Assembly (NCBI GenBank): GCA_964030475.1
Contig: CAXIPT010000002.1
Coordinates: forward strand, 17,527,893-17,591,892
DNA: 64,000 nt
Origin: Tethya wilhelma
Lineage: Eukaryota; Porifera; Demospongiae; Tethyida; Tethyidae
Reading direction: 5' to 3'
Positions 12,022 to 22,829 of this stretch are shown piece after piece. The translations under genes were made by a program, and so were the position numbers. Numbering within the stretch: position 1 is the first letter of the stretch; every line of letters begins with the position of its first letter. Below the pieces are notes generated by a model, which saw only the letters and a list, made by a program, of their open reading frames with translations, had not been told where the DNA came from and made no database searches.

Positions 12022-13560
12022 AAGGGCCTGCGACTAGTTTGACCCCCTGTGACTCCTAGCTACTCTATTGTCACCTCCACCCATCCAGTAACCGGCAATT
12101 AGCCTATAAACACTTTGGTTGCTAGGCAATGGCAAACAAACACACAAACACTTACTCATCACACAGAGTATCAGATTCTACACTATGACACTATCAAGGA
12201 TACTGTATGTCAGAGATATAGTATAGTTTCCAACAGGAAGATCACCCTCTGTGCCATTTACTTCAGGACGACCGTACAACTTTCTGAACCACGGAAAAGC
12301 TGAAACTCTGAACCAGACCATCAAAGACTCATTTTGAAGACCACCGGGAACATCAGAAAGGTTTCTTGGCCAATTAGGAGGCATTGTTGTACCAGCTAGT
12401 GTGGTCTCATCCACTTCATCTTCTCCACCTGGGTTTTGAAAGCGTACTGTACGATCGGAATTCCAAGCAATGTTGGTCCTATCGATTGTAACGTTGACGG
12501 TGGAATCGACCGAAGTGAAAAGGTCCAAGGAATCTGAACAAATGGAACAACAACAGATATCATAACAATGCATCTCACTCACACCAACTATGTTGATAAC
12601 AGTACTAATTTACTAGTTTACTAGAGACTCTACAAGGAAAGGAAATGTTAAGTGGGAGAGGGAAAGTGAGAGAGAGAGAGAGAGAGAGATAATCCCAGAA
12701 AAGAATCTTTTAATATTCAACACCAATACCCAATACACACTCTTACCATTGAACCAGCTATTGGCAATCAGTCCACAGAGAACTACAGGAAACCTGGTAC
12801 TGCTATTCAGTGGGGCAAACCTCTCTATAGGCCTGCAGTCAGCAGTAGGACTTGTAAATTTGCCACCTCGAAGCTGATCAGGGTCCCACGAATTTAAATA
12901 TCTTCGATGGTTTTGATAATAGTTGTCCATGCTGTAGTAGATGTACCACGATGGACGCAATGGCTCTGACACTGTGAAGGACACCTCACAGTGGCAGTCC
13001 TCACGCATCGCACGCTCAAAGTTTGAGATGTTTCTAAGGTCATCTAAATAGTCTTCACATCCTTGTGTATTGTTAGGATTATCAATGTTCATGCAATTGG
13101 TGTACGGAATCTCCATCTCACGCAGCTGCAAAAAATGAAAAAGAAATAATGATAGTAAGCACATAACATGCATAGGTTTTCTACATACATACCCTGATCG
13201 AGACAACAGTAAATGCAATCCCAAGAGCCAAGAAAACAATCCCGACAATGACGAAAGCCACAAACACATGACTAGCTGTGAACACAGGACGACAAGCAGG
13301 GATTTGCTGTTGCAACCACTTGTTCCCTGAGCAGGAAGATATAAGCATCACAAGCTTGCAAACAAATAATTTCTTCAAAGATGCTGTCCCTAACCTGGTG
13401 GTTTTTTGGACTTTTCTTTCTTTTCAGAGCTACTTTTTCTTCTCAACCTCAAACCTTTACTCTTTTTTTCTTCTTGAGGAGCAGATGGTGTGCTCTCTTC
13501 TGTCTGAACCCTAGATTCCTCTTCTGTAGCCAACACTTCAACTTGTACTTCACTCGCCAT
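11663..13560 (-). CDS. TMEM30A: CDC50/LEM3 family P4-ATPase beta subunit (TMEM30A-like)
   Basis: Six exons (13560-13395, 13326-13193, 13125-12747, 12533-12204, 11937-11772, 11702-11663) join in phase to 404 residues. After a charged cytosolic N-terminus (Lys/Ser-rich) comes TM1 (VFVAFVIVGIVFLALGIAF), then a Cys- and N-glycosylation-rich ectodomain with CDC50 landmarks (CGLIANSWFNG, NWPRNLSDVPGG, MVWFRVSAFPWFRKLYG, YNYPVRPFGGKKS, SWLGGRNLFLGIAYIVTG) and TM2. CDC50 proteins are obligate chaperones and subunits of phospholipid flippases. The intron between exons 4 and 5 contains a (CA)n run (about 11978-12018). Divergent from PEX13 with 107 bp between start codons. Confidence 0.93.
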
Positions 13561-13667
13561 CTTTGTTTGTATGGTTCCAGAGTTGGGAATGGGCTTGTGG
13601 AACGATTCAATTCCCAATCTACGGCCCCACCTTATCTGGTGTGCATTAGTTCGAAAAATCGAGGAAA
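13561..13667. promoter_or_regulatory. Bidirectional promoter TMEM30A/PEX13
   Basis: 107 bp between opposing start codons; no TATA box is visible. The shortness itself implies a shared promoter. Confidence 0.55.
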
Positions 13668-16600
13668 ATGGCAACAGCAACACCTTTGAAGCCTTGGGAA
13701 GTCAGAGGGAGTACTCCTGCTAGTGCTAGACCCTCTTCGACGGCTCAGCAACCAAGATCAGGAGCTGCAACCACTACGACTTCGTCTGCAAGCTCAACTA
13801 TGCCACCTTCCATCCCCCCCAGACCAACAGCTACCGGTATGTGCATAGATGTGTATGTATTTTGAATGCTTTTCAGCTACTTAGTATACCAGCATCAAAT
13901 TGTTGCTGTTCACCTGCAGAACGTAGCAAGCCCTGAGCTAAAAAATGAAAAACCCCTTGTTACAAAAATAGCTCAGGATAACGTTATGTGCATGATGTCA
14001 ATGTTTCTAAAAATAGAACAGCGTAAGCTACCGTCATTGTGGTGCAATGTGGCCTTATAAAAGTTCTCTGGCACATCTTAGTGGTTTACTAGACTACTAG
14101 AGAAGATTCCCTGCTTGGTGTACGTTTTTAACTCTTTGGAGTCTTAAAGAGAACATTACTAGGGTATTTGGATAAAACTTCCAGACAGAGTCATCCAAGA
14201 TGGCTACTGATACTGCTGTTCTGCTGAAGCAGTACAGAGACCTTGCCAGAAACATTGAGAGTTTCTCTGGTGGTCAAGCAAAGCTAAAGGAACTGGACCA
14301 TGATGGTGAAACTTCTCTTGAGAACATTTACATCACCCTTGCCCCAAAGGATGGACCATATCGTGGAGGAAAGTTTGACTTCCAAATCGACGTGTCCTCC
14401 GACTATCCCTCCTGCCCCCCTGTGATCTTCTGCCAGACTCAAATCTACCATCCTAACATCGATTTCTCCGATGAAAGTGGAGAGGTTTGTCTCAACCTTC
14501 TCGATGAGTTGTGGACCAGCACCATGACACTTGAGGATGTTGTGCAAGGCTTGCTCTTTCTGCTACACAATCCCAACATTGAAGACCCTCTGAATTGCAT
14601 ATTCACTGGCAGTGAGTCTGAGGAAGAGTTCCTGGAGAATGTCCGACTGTCTCTGAGGGGCGAAGAAGTAGCTGGAGTGCCTTTCGAGAGAAATCTTCCT
14701 GATGATTTTGAAGAAGATGAGGCCAAGAAAGAAGAGGGTAACTGTGGTATTAGACCAGAGACGGGTCAAATTGAAGGAGCCGACACAACTTCTGAAACTG
14801 AGAGTGTTGGTGAAGTTTCTACTGAACTGAGCAAACCAACCGTAAAATCTGTAGACAGCATTGTTGAGAATACTCCCCAAGTGCCGGTACACAATGGGAT
14901 CATTGAGTCAAGTGTAGACAGGGAGGATTACAGTACTGGGAACAATCTGGCTCTAGTTGTGGGCAAAGTGTCATTTTTCATCACAACTGGATTTTATTTT
15001 ATGTCAAAGTTGAAGTTTGGTTATAATAATGTACCTGTAGACACCAGTGTTAGATAGTACATGCTGTAAGCATATTAGTTAAATCATTCTTGTAATCAAT
15101 GCTATTTTTATTCACTGTCATTTTCGTATTTAATTCTTGTATGTGTTTGTGTGAACTGTGTTGAGAATTATTAACCTTTCAACAATATTGGACTCTCAGT
15201 TTGTGGGAAACAGAAGGACCCTGTTTATGTAGGAGTGCACTATAAGCTGAGAAATTGAAAGCAAAACTACTCCCAATAGCTGTAGTGTAAAGTTTGATGT
15301 CCAAAAACAAACTGTAACTACAGTCATTTTGGTGTCAGCTGGTTTGTCAGTGGGAGAGACCATGTGAATGTTCCATCTATTGTTAGTTGTATGCTAGCCT
15401 ATTGATGATTTAGTCATAGCAATGTGTTCTATTTTTAACTTACACAACTATGGTGCAATCATATTGTATCACTATTCATTTTATACAGGTTATTCATCGT
15501 ACACACCTTCCAGTTACTATGGCCCAGGTATGATGAATACACTTATCACTGACATGGCTGTGTATATGCCTTCTGTGTCAGTTTATCTTTCCACATAGCT
15601 TTATACAGTTACGAAAACTGTATTCATTTTGTCAACAGGGTTTGGCTCCATGTCCTATGGTGGTTATGGTCGACCATTTGGTATGTATGGGAGTGGTGGT
15701 TATGGCTATGGGGGGATGTATGGTGGTGGGGGACCGTATGGAGGAGAGGAGTCACATTTCGTGAGAGCAGCCGAGGTGAGCCAATGAGTGACTAATTGTC
15801 AGGGTTAAGTTTGGCAATGACATTAATGTTCTGTCTTGCAGGAGAGTACCAGGGCTGCTTTCCAATCAGTAGAATCAGTTGTTGGAGCATTTTCATCAGT
15901 AAGTTTGATTGTTCCACATTTGTTAGTTTGCTAATAATAATTATGATAGTATACTGCGTGTGTTGTTTGTGTAGGTGTCAATGATGTTGGAGTCAACCTA
16001 TTTTGCTGTACATAGTTGTTTTAGGTGAGCTGGACAACAATGTGTGTCTTTTCTGTCAGTTTTTAATTGACAATGTCCATGTTTTAGGGCTGTCTTGGGA
16101 GTTGCACAACATTTTACCAGACTAAGGTACTTCTGTGGCTTTAGTTTTCAAGTTTTGTCTGGTTGTTATTAATAGACTTGATACCTTGAGGTGTGTTTAC
16201 TGTGTCTCTGCTCCAGGAATCATGTCTGGGGAATCGTTGCAGCCATTGCTCTCTTGAGGCGAATGCGTAGTTGGCTTAAGAAGCTGCTCAGATTGCTGAG
16301 ACTGAGAAGAAATGCCGAGAGAGTAAGAGAGTGTTTGCACGAGGACAATGATCATTTAGTGTAAACCCATACATGTCTCTTTCAGGACGATGCTTGGGAG
16401 GAGGCCTCACTGCAGCAGGACAGTGCACTCAGACTGGCTGAAGTAAGTCACACCCAACCCTCTGGAGACAGCAGGTATGCCATTAAGTGTAGTGTCATGC
16501 TCAGATATTGGGAAGGTTGGACCTAAAATTATTGTGCATTTTTTAAATATTTTCCCCCCAGAGTTTGGCCTGCTGTGATGTTCTTTGCTATTGTGTTTGG

Positions 16601-17295
16601 AGTTCCATGGCTATTGTGGAAGCTGTTGTCTGCAATTTGTAAGTGCATTAATGTACACCAAGTATTGTGTATAACTACATTACCATAATGTACTCCTGAA
16701 TGTGGCACTATTATAGTGAATCAAGAAGAGTCAGGACAAGAAAACCAACAATGGTAGGTAGCAACAGTTGCCACACTGACTCTTTAGAATTGAAAGTATG
16801 ACATTTTCATAACATAATTTGTTGAATTCCAGGGAAGGCAGTGATGGACAGCCCACAACTGCCAGAGCACTGTATAATTTCACTGCTGAACGAAACAGTG
16901 AACTCAGCTTTTCAGCTGGAGATGAACTGGTATGGGTTACATATTCTGAAAGTTCTACGACGACATTTAATGCCATCTTCTTTCTTCAGGTCTTGGCTCC
17001 CAGACAACTCCAAAATGGTTGGCTTTTGGCAGGCAAGAACAGAACTTCGGGGTAAATACACACTGTGCAGATGTAAACTGAAGATAGGAATGATAAAGTG
17101 CATCTGTTGTTTAGATTGATTCCAGCAAACTATGTTGAGATCCTCCCTACAAGCACCAAGACACCTTCCCGTGAGAGAGGTGGTGCTGAGTCCCTGGGAG
17201 ACGATGACATCGCTGCTACAGGACCACAACCACCAGGCAATCAACGGCTGTCTATCCAGAGACAGCGGCTATTTCAAGATGAACACAGCAACTGA
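13668..17295 (+). CDS. PEX13: Peroxin-13, peroxisomal docking-complex SH3 membrane protein
   Basis: Thirteen exons join in phase to 379 residues (human 403): 13668-13836, 15489-15527, 15639-15775, 15842-15898, 15975-16024, 16088-16126, 16217-16322, 16386-16474, 16562-16638, 16717-16753, 16833-16929, 16990-17051, 17115-17295. In order: the N-terminal PLKPWEVRG motif, a Tyr/Gly-rich region (GGYGRPFGMYGSGGYGYGG), a membrane-associated middle (STRAAFQSVESVVGAFSS; ESTYFAVHSCFRAVLGVAQH), a hydrophobic segment (WPAVMFFAIVFGVPWLLWKL) and an SH3 domain (ARALYNFTAERNSELSFSAG through LIPANYVEILP). PEX13 docks PEX5/PEX14 and forms the import channel phase. Intron 1 (1.65 kb) is far longer than the others because it contains a complete E2 gene. 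Confidence 0.95.
14200..15057 (+). CDS. Intronless UBC12/UBE2M-like E2 with long tail and C-terminal hydrophobic anchor, nested in PEX13 intron 1
   Basis: A single 285-residue ORF starts at the ATG in AAGATGG. UBC-fold landmarks: GGKFDFQIDVSSDYPSCPP, the YHPNIDF motif (HPN, residues 84-86), catalytic Cys97 in SGEVCLNLLDELW, then LHNPNIEDPLN and ENVRLSLRG...FERNL, which follow the UBE2M (NEDD8 E2) pattern closely. It lacks the basic N-terminal extension that UBC12 uses to dock the NEDD8 E1. After residue 165 comes an acidic Ser/Thr/Glu tail and then LALVVGKVSFFITTGFYFM (about 250-268), followed by Lys-containing residues; this looks like a tail anchor. Same strand as PEX13, wholly within its intron, with no introns of its own. 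A retrocopy origin is inferred. It could conjugate NEDD8 or ubiquitin at a membrane; which one cannot be told from sequence. Confidence 0.85.
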   Translation: MATDTAVLLKQYRDLARNIESFSGGQAKLKELDHDGETSLENIYITLAPKDGPYRGGKFDFQIDVSSDYPSCPPVIFCQTQIYHPNIDFSDESGEVCLNLLDELWTSTMTLEDVVQGLLFLLHNPNIEDPLNCIFTGSESEEEFLENVRLSLRGEEVAGVPFERNLPDDFEEDEAKKEEGNCGIRPETGQIEGADTTSETESVGEVSTELSKPTVKSVDSIVENTPQVPVHNGIIESSVDREDYSTGNNLALVVGKVSFFITTGFYFMSKLKFGYNNVPVDTSVR

Positions 17296-17427
17296 GTGTA
17301 TAGTAATTATAGCTGTGTGTGTATTGTTATGATAAATGATTTCACAACACCTGAAGGTACAAACATTGCTTAAATATACATACATTATTGCTAATAATAT
17401 TGCACAAACAGCACTACACAATTTATA

Positions 17428-18565
17428 CTAGGAGCAACATCCACCTGATCTAGTACCACTGCCACCATCAGTACTGTCCAAGTTTATAGTCTTATCTACT
17501 GATTTTCTGCCTTTACCCTTGTTTCCTCCAGCTGGCTCTCGGCTGCTGGCTGTCTTCTCCAGCTGGCCTAGAATGATAGTCTTGATACGATCAAACAGTT
17601 CTTCGACACCACTTCCCGATTTAGCGCTCGTCTCAAAATACAGAGACCGTCCATCGATATCCTTGAGGAAGGTGTTTGGGTCTACTGTTAGTGCTCTCTC
17701 TGTTTGAACCCTGTGCTGTCTCTCAGCTAGCTCAATGCCCTCGTTTGTCTTCACCTGTCGACCCTCACTTGACACCAGATCCAACTTGGTACCCACAACA
17801 ACTATCAGACAATTATCATTGGATACAGAGTCCTCTAGGAGTGGGATGAAGATCTCCTGTAACTTTTCAAGAGTGGTTTTGTTTGTCAGATCAAAAGCCA
17901 CGATGGCTACTGAGGCTCCACGACAGTAAAATGCTGAGAGGGAAGCATACTTCTCTTCGCCAGCTGTGTCCTGTATTCAGACATGCCACTACATCACACA
18001 ATCATACATCTTGCAGCTACATCATGCAAGACAAATGTTTGTGCACAACTCAGATATAAGTTAGTTCTTGTTCCAGCATGTGACACACCAATCAATCACA
18101 TCTTGTATGGGTGCTTTACCCTAATGCTGTACTTGATTTATTGAGATAGTGGTATAACAATGTCTTTAGAACTTACCCATAATGCTATGTTCCATTCTCC
18201 CCACTTCTTTAGGGCAAGAGAAGCACCAATACTCTGTGATAAAGAAACAAACACATTATAAGTATTGTAAACAAATAAACTGAATCAATAAATCAACAGC
18301 TCACAGAAATGGTTTCAGCAAAGTTTCCCGTTAAGTATCTTTGCAGTAAACATGTCTTGCCAACATTAGCTGATCCTAAGATGATCAGCTTGACATCTCT
18401 AAAGAATGAAATAGTACACATAGAAGATCAATTTACTAGGTCAAACACACCACAACAATTTTGCATGAACATAGTAGATTACAAACCAAGCAAACAGCAA
18501 GATGTCACTCAAGCTCACGTTTTTGACTTTGCATCACCTGTGGCTGTTCCTCTACCTGAGGCCAT
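17428..18565 (-). CDS. RAB20: Rab20-like small GTPase
   Basis: Four exons (18565-18538, 18396-18305, 18233-18177, 17970-17428) join in phase to 239 residues. G-motifs: P-loop GSANVGKT, switch II WDTAGEEKYASL, the VGTKLDL variant of NKxD, and FETSAKSG. The long insertion between VGTKLDL and the ETSAK motif and the C-terminal prenylation motif (GGCCS) fit RAB20, an endosomal/phagosomal Rab. The acceptor of exon 2 uses the second AG of TTTAGAG, which is the only choice that keeps the frame into DVKLIILG. Divergent from the MFF-like gene. Confidence 0.85.
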
Positions 18566-18758
18566 GCTCTCAAAACACAGACAACACAGCTACTGGCAAT
18601 ACTAGCAGATCCAAAAGCCACTCAAGGTTCTTGACCTGACTTGACCCCGCCCAGATCTGCAGAATAGATTGTGCACGTGACCTAAACCATTCGTGTGTTA
18701 ACTCTTTTATCACTGTATTCTTTCTTTGAGGTTCAAAGACATCTTCTCTGGGTAAACA
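18566..18758. promoter_or_regulatory. Divergent intergenic region RAB20/MFF-like
   Basis: 193 bp between opposing start codons. No TATA box or NRF1-like palindrome is evident. Confidence 0.45.
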
Positions 18759-19489
18759 ATGGCAGAAGAACCAGCCAAATATATGACTGTTCCTGAAAAG
18801 ATAGAATTGAAAGCTGAAGGAGGAGGATATCAGGATGTTAGCAGAGAGAGATACAGACCAATGAAGGTGTCCAGTAGTTTCTATGTGGCTAGAAACCTTA
18901 TAAATTATTTTGTAGTTGTACATCAAACTACATGCAACTTTAGCACAGAAAGATAATCAATTTCAAAAAAACTATATTGGCTTTCAGGTTCCTGACAAGA
19001 TAACGTTAGAACCTTCATCGTCTCCAGCCATTGGTGGTGATGTTGAAGAGAGTGATGAGTTGAGGGATGGCAGCGGTGGTGGCGTGACCCACTATTCCAG
19101 TAGTGAAGTGAGGAGACAAGGTGTCCCAGAAGCTACCAACATACCACTTACCAACGTACAGAGTGTTCCTACTCAACAGTATGTTAACATTTAATCTACA
19201 GTCAAAACTACCAACTTTTACTTTTACTCCCCATCTCTTCTATTTAAACAGGGTAACAAATCATGAGGCAGAATTCAGAGTTGCAAGTTCAGGAATCCTT
19301 GACCTCGAACGAAGAGTGAGAGCACTAGAGCAACAGGTGCAAAGATTAACAGACACAATAGTGAACAGTCGGCCGGCTCGAGCCAGCAGTGAGAGGGGCA
19401 GTAGATTCTGGTACGTGCTCACATTTGCCGGGTGGATGATGGTGCCTCTAGTAGTAGCCTTCATGTACCAGTCCAAGAGACTCAGTTAG
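18759..19489 (+). CDS. MFF: Mitochondrial/peroxisomal fission factor (MFF/Tango11)-like tail-anchored protein
   Basis: Three exons (18759-18866, 18988-19178, 19252-19489) give 178 residues. Two short VPEKI/VPDKI motifs (residues about 11 and 37) resemble the MFF N-terminal repeat (VPEKL/VPERI) that recruits dynamin-related protein DRP1. A predicted coiled coil follows (ILDLERRVRALEQQVQRLTD), then a C-terminal membrane anchor ([20 protein letters not shown]) with a short basic tail (YQSKRLS), the layout expected for an outer mitochondrial or peroxisomal tail-anchored protein. Exons 2 and 3 have clear paralogues, with identical intron phases, in the chimeric gene at 21221-22829. Confidence 0.75.
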
Positions 19490-19665
19490 AGAGAGACCTT
19501 TACTCTAACCAACAGTAGTAATTTATTTTACAGTAATAACAACATTATTATATATAAAAAAAATAAAATAAAATGATAAAATCATAAATTTTCATGTATA
19601 GATAGGCTTGTTATTTTGGTGGTGTCACTGTGGGTGGTAACTGTATGTCGTGATGTATCTCTATT

Positions 19666-20999
19666 CTAACATACTTCTTTGATGTCAGGAAACTCTAGTG
19701 ACAATTTGTTACTTGATAGCAATCCATTCTCAGTCCACTCTTCCACGTCTAGTCTCCTGATGTCATCACACACCTGATTGAGATGTGCAAAAGTCATGTG
19801 CTTGTTATAAATAATTATAATATTATCTGTAACGACTTACTATCTTTTCATCCTTGAACGTTGACCAGTCATACTTCAAAACCTGTGTTCCACAGGATCT
19901 GGAATGGGAGCAGAGAGACCCACTTGAATTGTATTATACAGTTCACATTTCAGTGTCTATAGTATAGGGAGGGGTATGTGGTATGCACCTTATTCCATTG
20001 ATAAACTTGAGGTACTCTTCATGAAGCTTTTGAAGGTAGTCCAATGGCACTCCACTTTCACACTCCTGTGAAACAGAAAGAGATGGAAAATGAATCACTA
20101 TTCGAACCATCTATGACTTCCAGAAGACACTTACCCTGGCCCTATTGTGGATTCGGTCATAGCAGCATTGTGGTGAGGCCTCAAGATACACAGTGATGTG
20201 TGGTATTGGGAGAAATTCCAGACACTTCTTCTGCCAGTACTGGTACTTCTTATAGCCTGATTCAATCCAAAATACCTCTTATGCATATCACAACAAGATG
20301 GCAGAATTGTGACCATTTTATAGGGAGTACAAACCTTCATCAGATATGAATCCTTCCCTATGGCACACACTGGCAAATACACAGTCGCTGTACACTGATC
20401 TGTCCAAAATAGCACCTTTGCCTATAGATATACCATACAAAATTGCCACCATTGATCATGAGTCTTCTAGGATACACACCATTGAGTCATCATATGGTAT
20501 GCAAAATTTGATGTACCATTGCTAAGGATGTGTCTCACTGCTGCTACATAGGTGAGATAGCGCTGCTGGAGAATCCATAATTGGAGCTTCAATGCATACT
20601 TGTGAGGGTCAGCATAAAACTTTTCTGTGTAAAGAAAGACAAAATCATGATGAACAGCACAAAATCTATAATTTTATTGTTTTTTTCTGAGGCTACAAAC
20701 AAACCTAAGAAGGGATTCTCAGTTGTTGGTTCAAGGAAAAGATTATAGTTCAGCTCTGTAGCTAGTTTTCGCGCAAGGGTTGTTTTCCCAACACCTATGT
20801 TTCCTTCCACTATGAGAAGCTTAGGTGTGCTCAGTCTCGAAATGGCTTTACAAGGAGCTTCAAAAGCTCCCAAAGAACTTCTCTTTTCATCTCTTGACAT
20901 ACTCAAGTCTAGAGTACAGCTGCATCTCTCATCTTTCTCACTCTTGCAGAAGTTGGGTGTGTTGATATCCACGACTAGGACGTCAGGTGTGCCAATCAT
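19666..20999 (-). CDS. Deoxyribonucleoside kinase (dNK/dGK/dAK family)
   Basis: Seven exons run from 20999 to 19666 and give about 280 residues. It has the P-loop LLIVEGNIGVGKTTLARKLA, ENPFL followed by EKFYADPHKYALKLQLWIL, the DRSVYSD motif (DRS family signature), and the lid-like RARECESGVPLDYLQKLHEEY. These enzymes phosphorylate deoxynucleosides in the salvage pathway. NPFL..FYADPHKYA..LQ resembles bacterial and Dictyostelium-type deoxyadenosine/deoxyguanosine kinases more than I expect for vertebrate dCK/TK2. About 60 N-terminal residues precede the P-loop; they are Cys/Ser-rich and not obviously a mitochondrial presequence. Substrate preference is not resolved. Confidence 0.85.
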
Positions 21000-21220
21000 C
21001 TTTGTCTTGTCACTTGTCAGCTTGTCAAGTTTGCTGCCAACTTACCGCCAAAACTCGAAATTTGCTTCGTCTGCGCATGCGTAAATCTGATAACTCTCAA
21101 CTCATTAAATTGTGGTCAAAACCATAAACCCATGCAAACAAAGGCGTTAACTTCCTGTTCTTATTGAGAAGTCCTCCCCCCCTGCCTGTCAAGATCCTCC
21201 TTGCTGCCCTGGTCGACCTC
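21000..21220. promoter_or_regulatory. Bidirectional promoter kinase / cyt b5-MFF chimera with NRF1-like site
   Basis: 221 bp between opposing starts. TGCGCATGCGTA (21072-21083) matches the NRF1-type palindrome with one change from the perfect form. Confidence 0.5.
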
Positions 21221-21493
21221 ATGGCTAATAGTAAGTTTGTACCCTTGATAGCTAGGGTGTGCACACTGAATTACCTATTATGTGACAGATATTTTCCTTA
21301 CAGATCAATTGAACCCATCCTCTTCCTCTCAATCATCATCTCTCTCCCTACCCACTGCACTCACAGCAAGAAAACACCTTGGCTCCTCAAAGAAATCTGA
21401 CAATAGGTGTGTCTTTGATACTTGTTTAAATCAACAGTGACATGATAATAGTTCATATAGTATCATAATATCTCTTCCCTTTGTGTGTGTGTN

Positions 21494-21567
<74 letters not shown>

Positions 21568-22829
21568 CGTAGAAATGTTCACCCTGGTTATAGTATGTTT
21601 GATTGGAATCGGTTCTGCGAGAGAGAGCCAGATCTGACTGGACTAGGTGGACGACTGATCTCAGTCAGTCCAGAGGAGCTTGCCAAACATTGCACAGAGG
21701 ATGATGCTTGGACAGCAGTAAGAGGTGTGTGTATATTCATCTGGTTTATCGACTCACTGATACATATATATTGACATAATTGTGGATCAACTATTGTAGG
21801 TAGGGTGTATAATATCACACCCTTTATGAAGTTCCATCCTGGTGGCAAGAAACAGCTAATGAGGGGTGCCGGTAATGACTGCACCAAGCTATTTGACAAG
21901 GTAATAATTATGGTTACACTACCTTTAGGGTCCACCAATGTTTGTATAATTATTTTATGACATGTACAGCATGACTGAGTGTTCTTTGTGCTCTAGATAC
22001 ATGTATGGGTGAATAGCGAATCAATCCTCAAAAAATGCATTGTTGGTTATTACGAAGGAGATCAAACTAGAGCGAGCGACACTCCAGGTATAGAAATCAT
22101 TCTGTGATGAGTTGCTACATAGTTATTTTAACGACTTAATTTATCCATAATAATTGCTATGCACACAGAATCGTCTCCAAACTCTCTAGCCCCTGCAATT
22201 GCACGCTATCCAGCACCACAGCCACCGAGTTCAGATGATGGAGTAGATGTGGTTACAATAGCCGTGGATGTTCCAGCTGTGTCAGTTACGGTATGAGCAA
22301 TTGGGCATGCACCATTTTGTCACTCTGAAACCTAGCTGTGTATATATCATTATCGTATGCCTTTGTCCTGTAGGTTCCCGATGTGGTTACACCAACTCCT
22401 GTCATTAGTGTCGATAATGAAGGGAGTGGGGAGGAAATAAGGGGAGACTCTGTTGCTGCTGCCAGTGAAGTGAAGAGTCAAGGTGCACCAGAAGAAACGA
22501 CCAACATACCCCTGAGTACCATTCAAAGTGCTCCTATTCAACAGTAAGTAAAATTATGTATAATTATATGATAATAATACTGGTTATAAAATTGATATCA
22601 TTTGTTCAGGGAAGCAGAGTTGGAAGTTGGCAACTCAGGAATTGTCGATCTTGAACAAAGAATGAGAACACTAGAACAAGAAATGCAGAGATTGTCAGTG
22701 AACAGTCAACCAGCTGCTCACAGAGCTAGCAAGTGGGGGAGTAGCAGGTTCTGGGGGGTACTTACGTTGGCTGGATTGATTGTAGTTCCATTAGTGGTAG
22801 CTTTCATGTATAGGTCTAAAAGATCATAG
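21221..22829 (+). CDS. Chimeric protein: NCB5OR-type cytochrome b5 domain fused to an MFF-like coiled coil and tail anchor
   Basis: Eight exons (21221-21230, 21304-21406, 21573-21724, 21800-21900, 21997-22087, 22169-22290, 22374-22543, 22610-22829) join in phase to 322 residues. Residues about 45-135 match the N-terminal part and cytochrome b5 domain of CYB5R4/NCB5[34 protein letters not shown], the heme-ligand loop [10 protein letters not shown], and the second His in IHVWVNSES. The C-terminal part (VPDVVTPTP.., ATNIPL-like segment, [18 protein letters not shown], then [20 protein letters not shown] and a KRS end) is paralogous to exons 2-3 of the MFF-like gene 2 kb upstream. It lacks the CS and reductase domains of NCB5OR. 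It is probably a membrane-anchored heme protein. The isolated N at 21493 lies in the intron before exon 3, not between the two fused parts. Confidence 0.85.
21480..21570. repeat. (TG)n microsatellite abutting a 3' splice site
   Basis: About 90 bp of TG repeat with one N at 21493, ending at the acceptor ..gcgtgcgtag of exon 3 of the cyt b5-MFF gene. Confidence 0.9.

Noticed and set aside
13866..14060. Small ORF between PEX13 exon 1 and the nested E2
   Set aside because: Low-complexity intronic/5' flanking sequence with no homology; not continuous with PEX13 phase.
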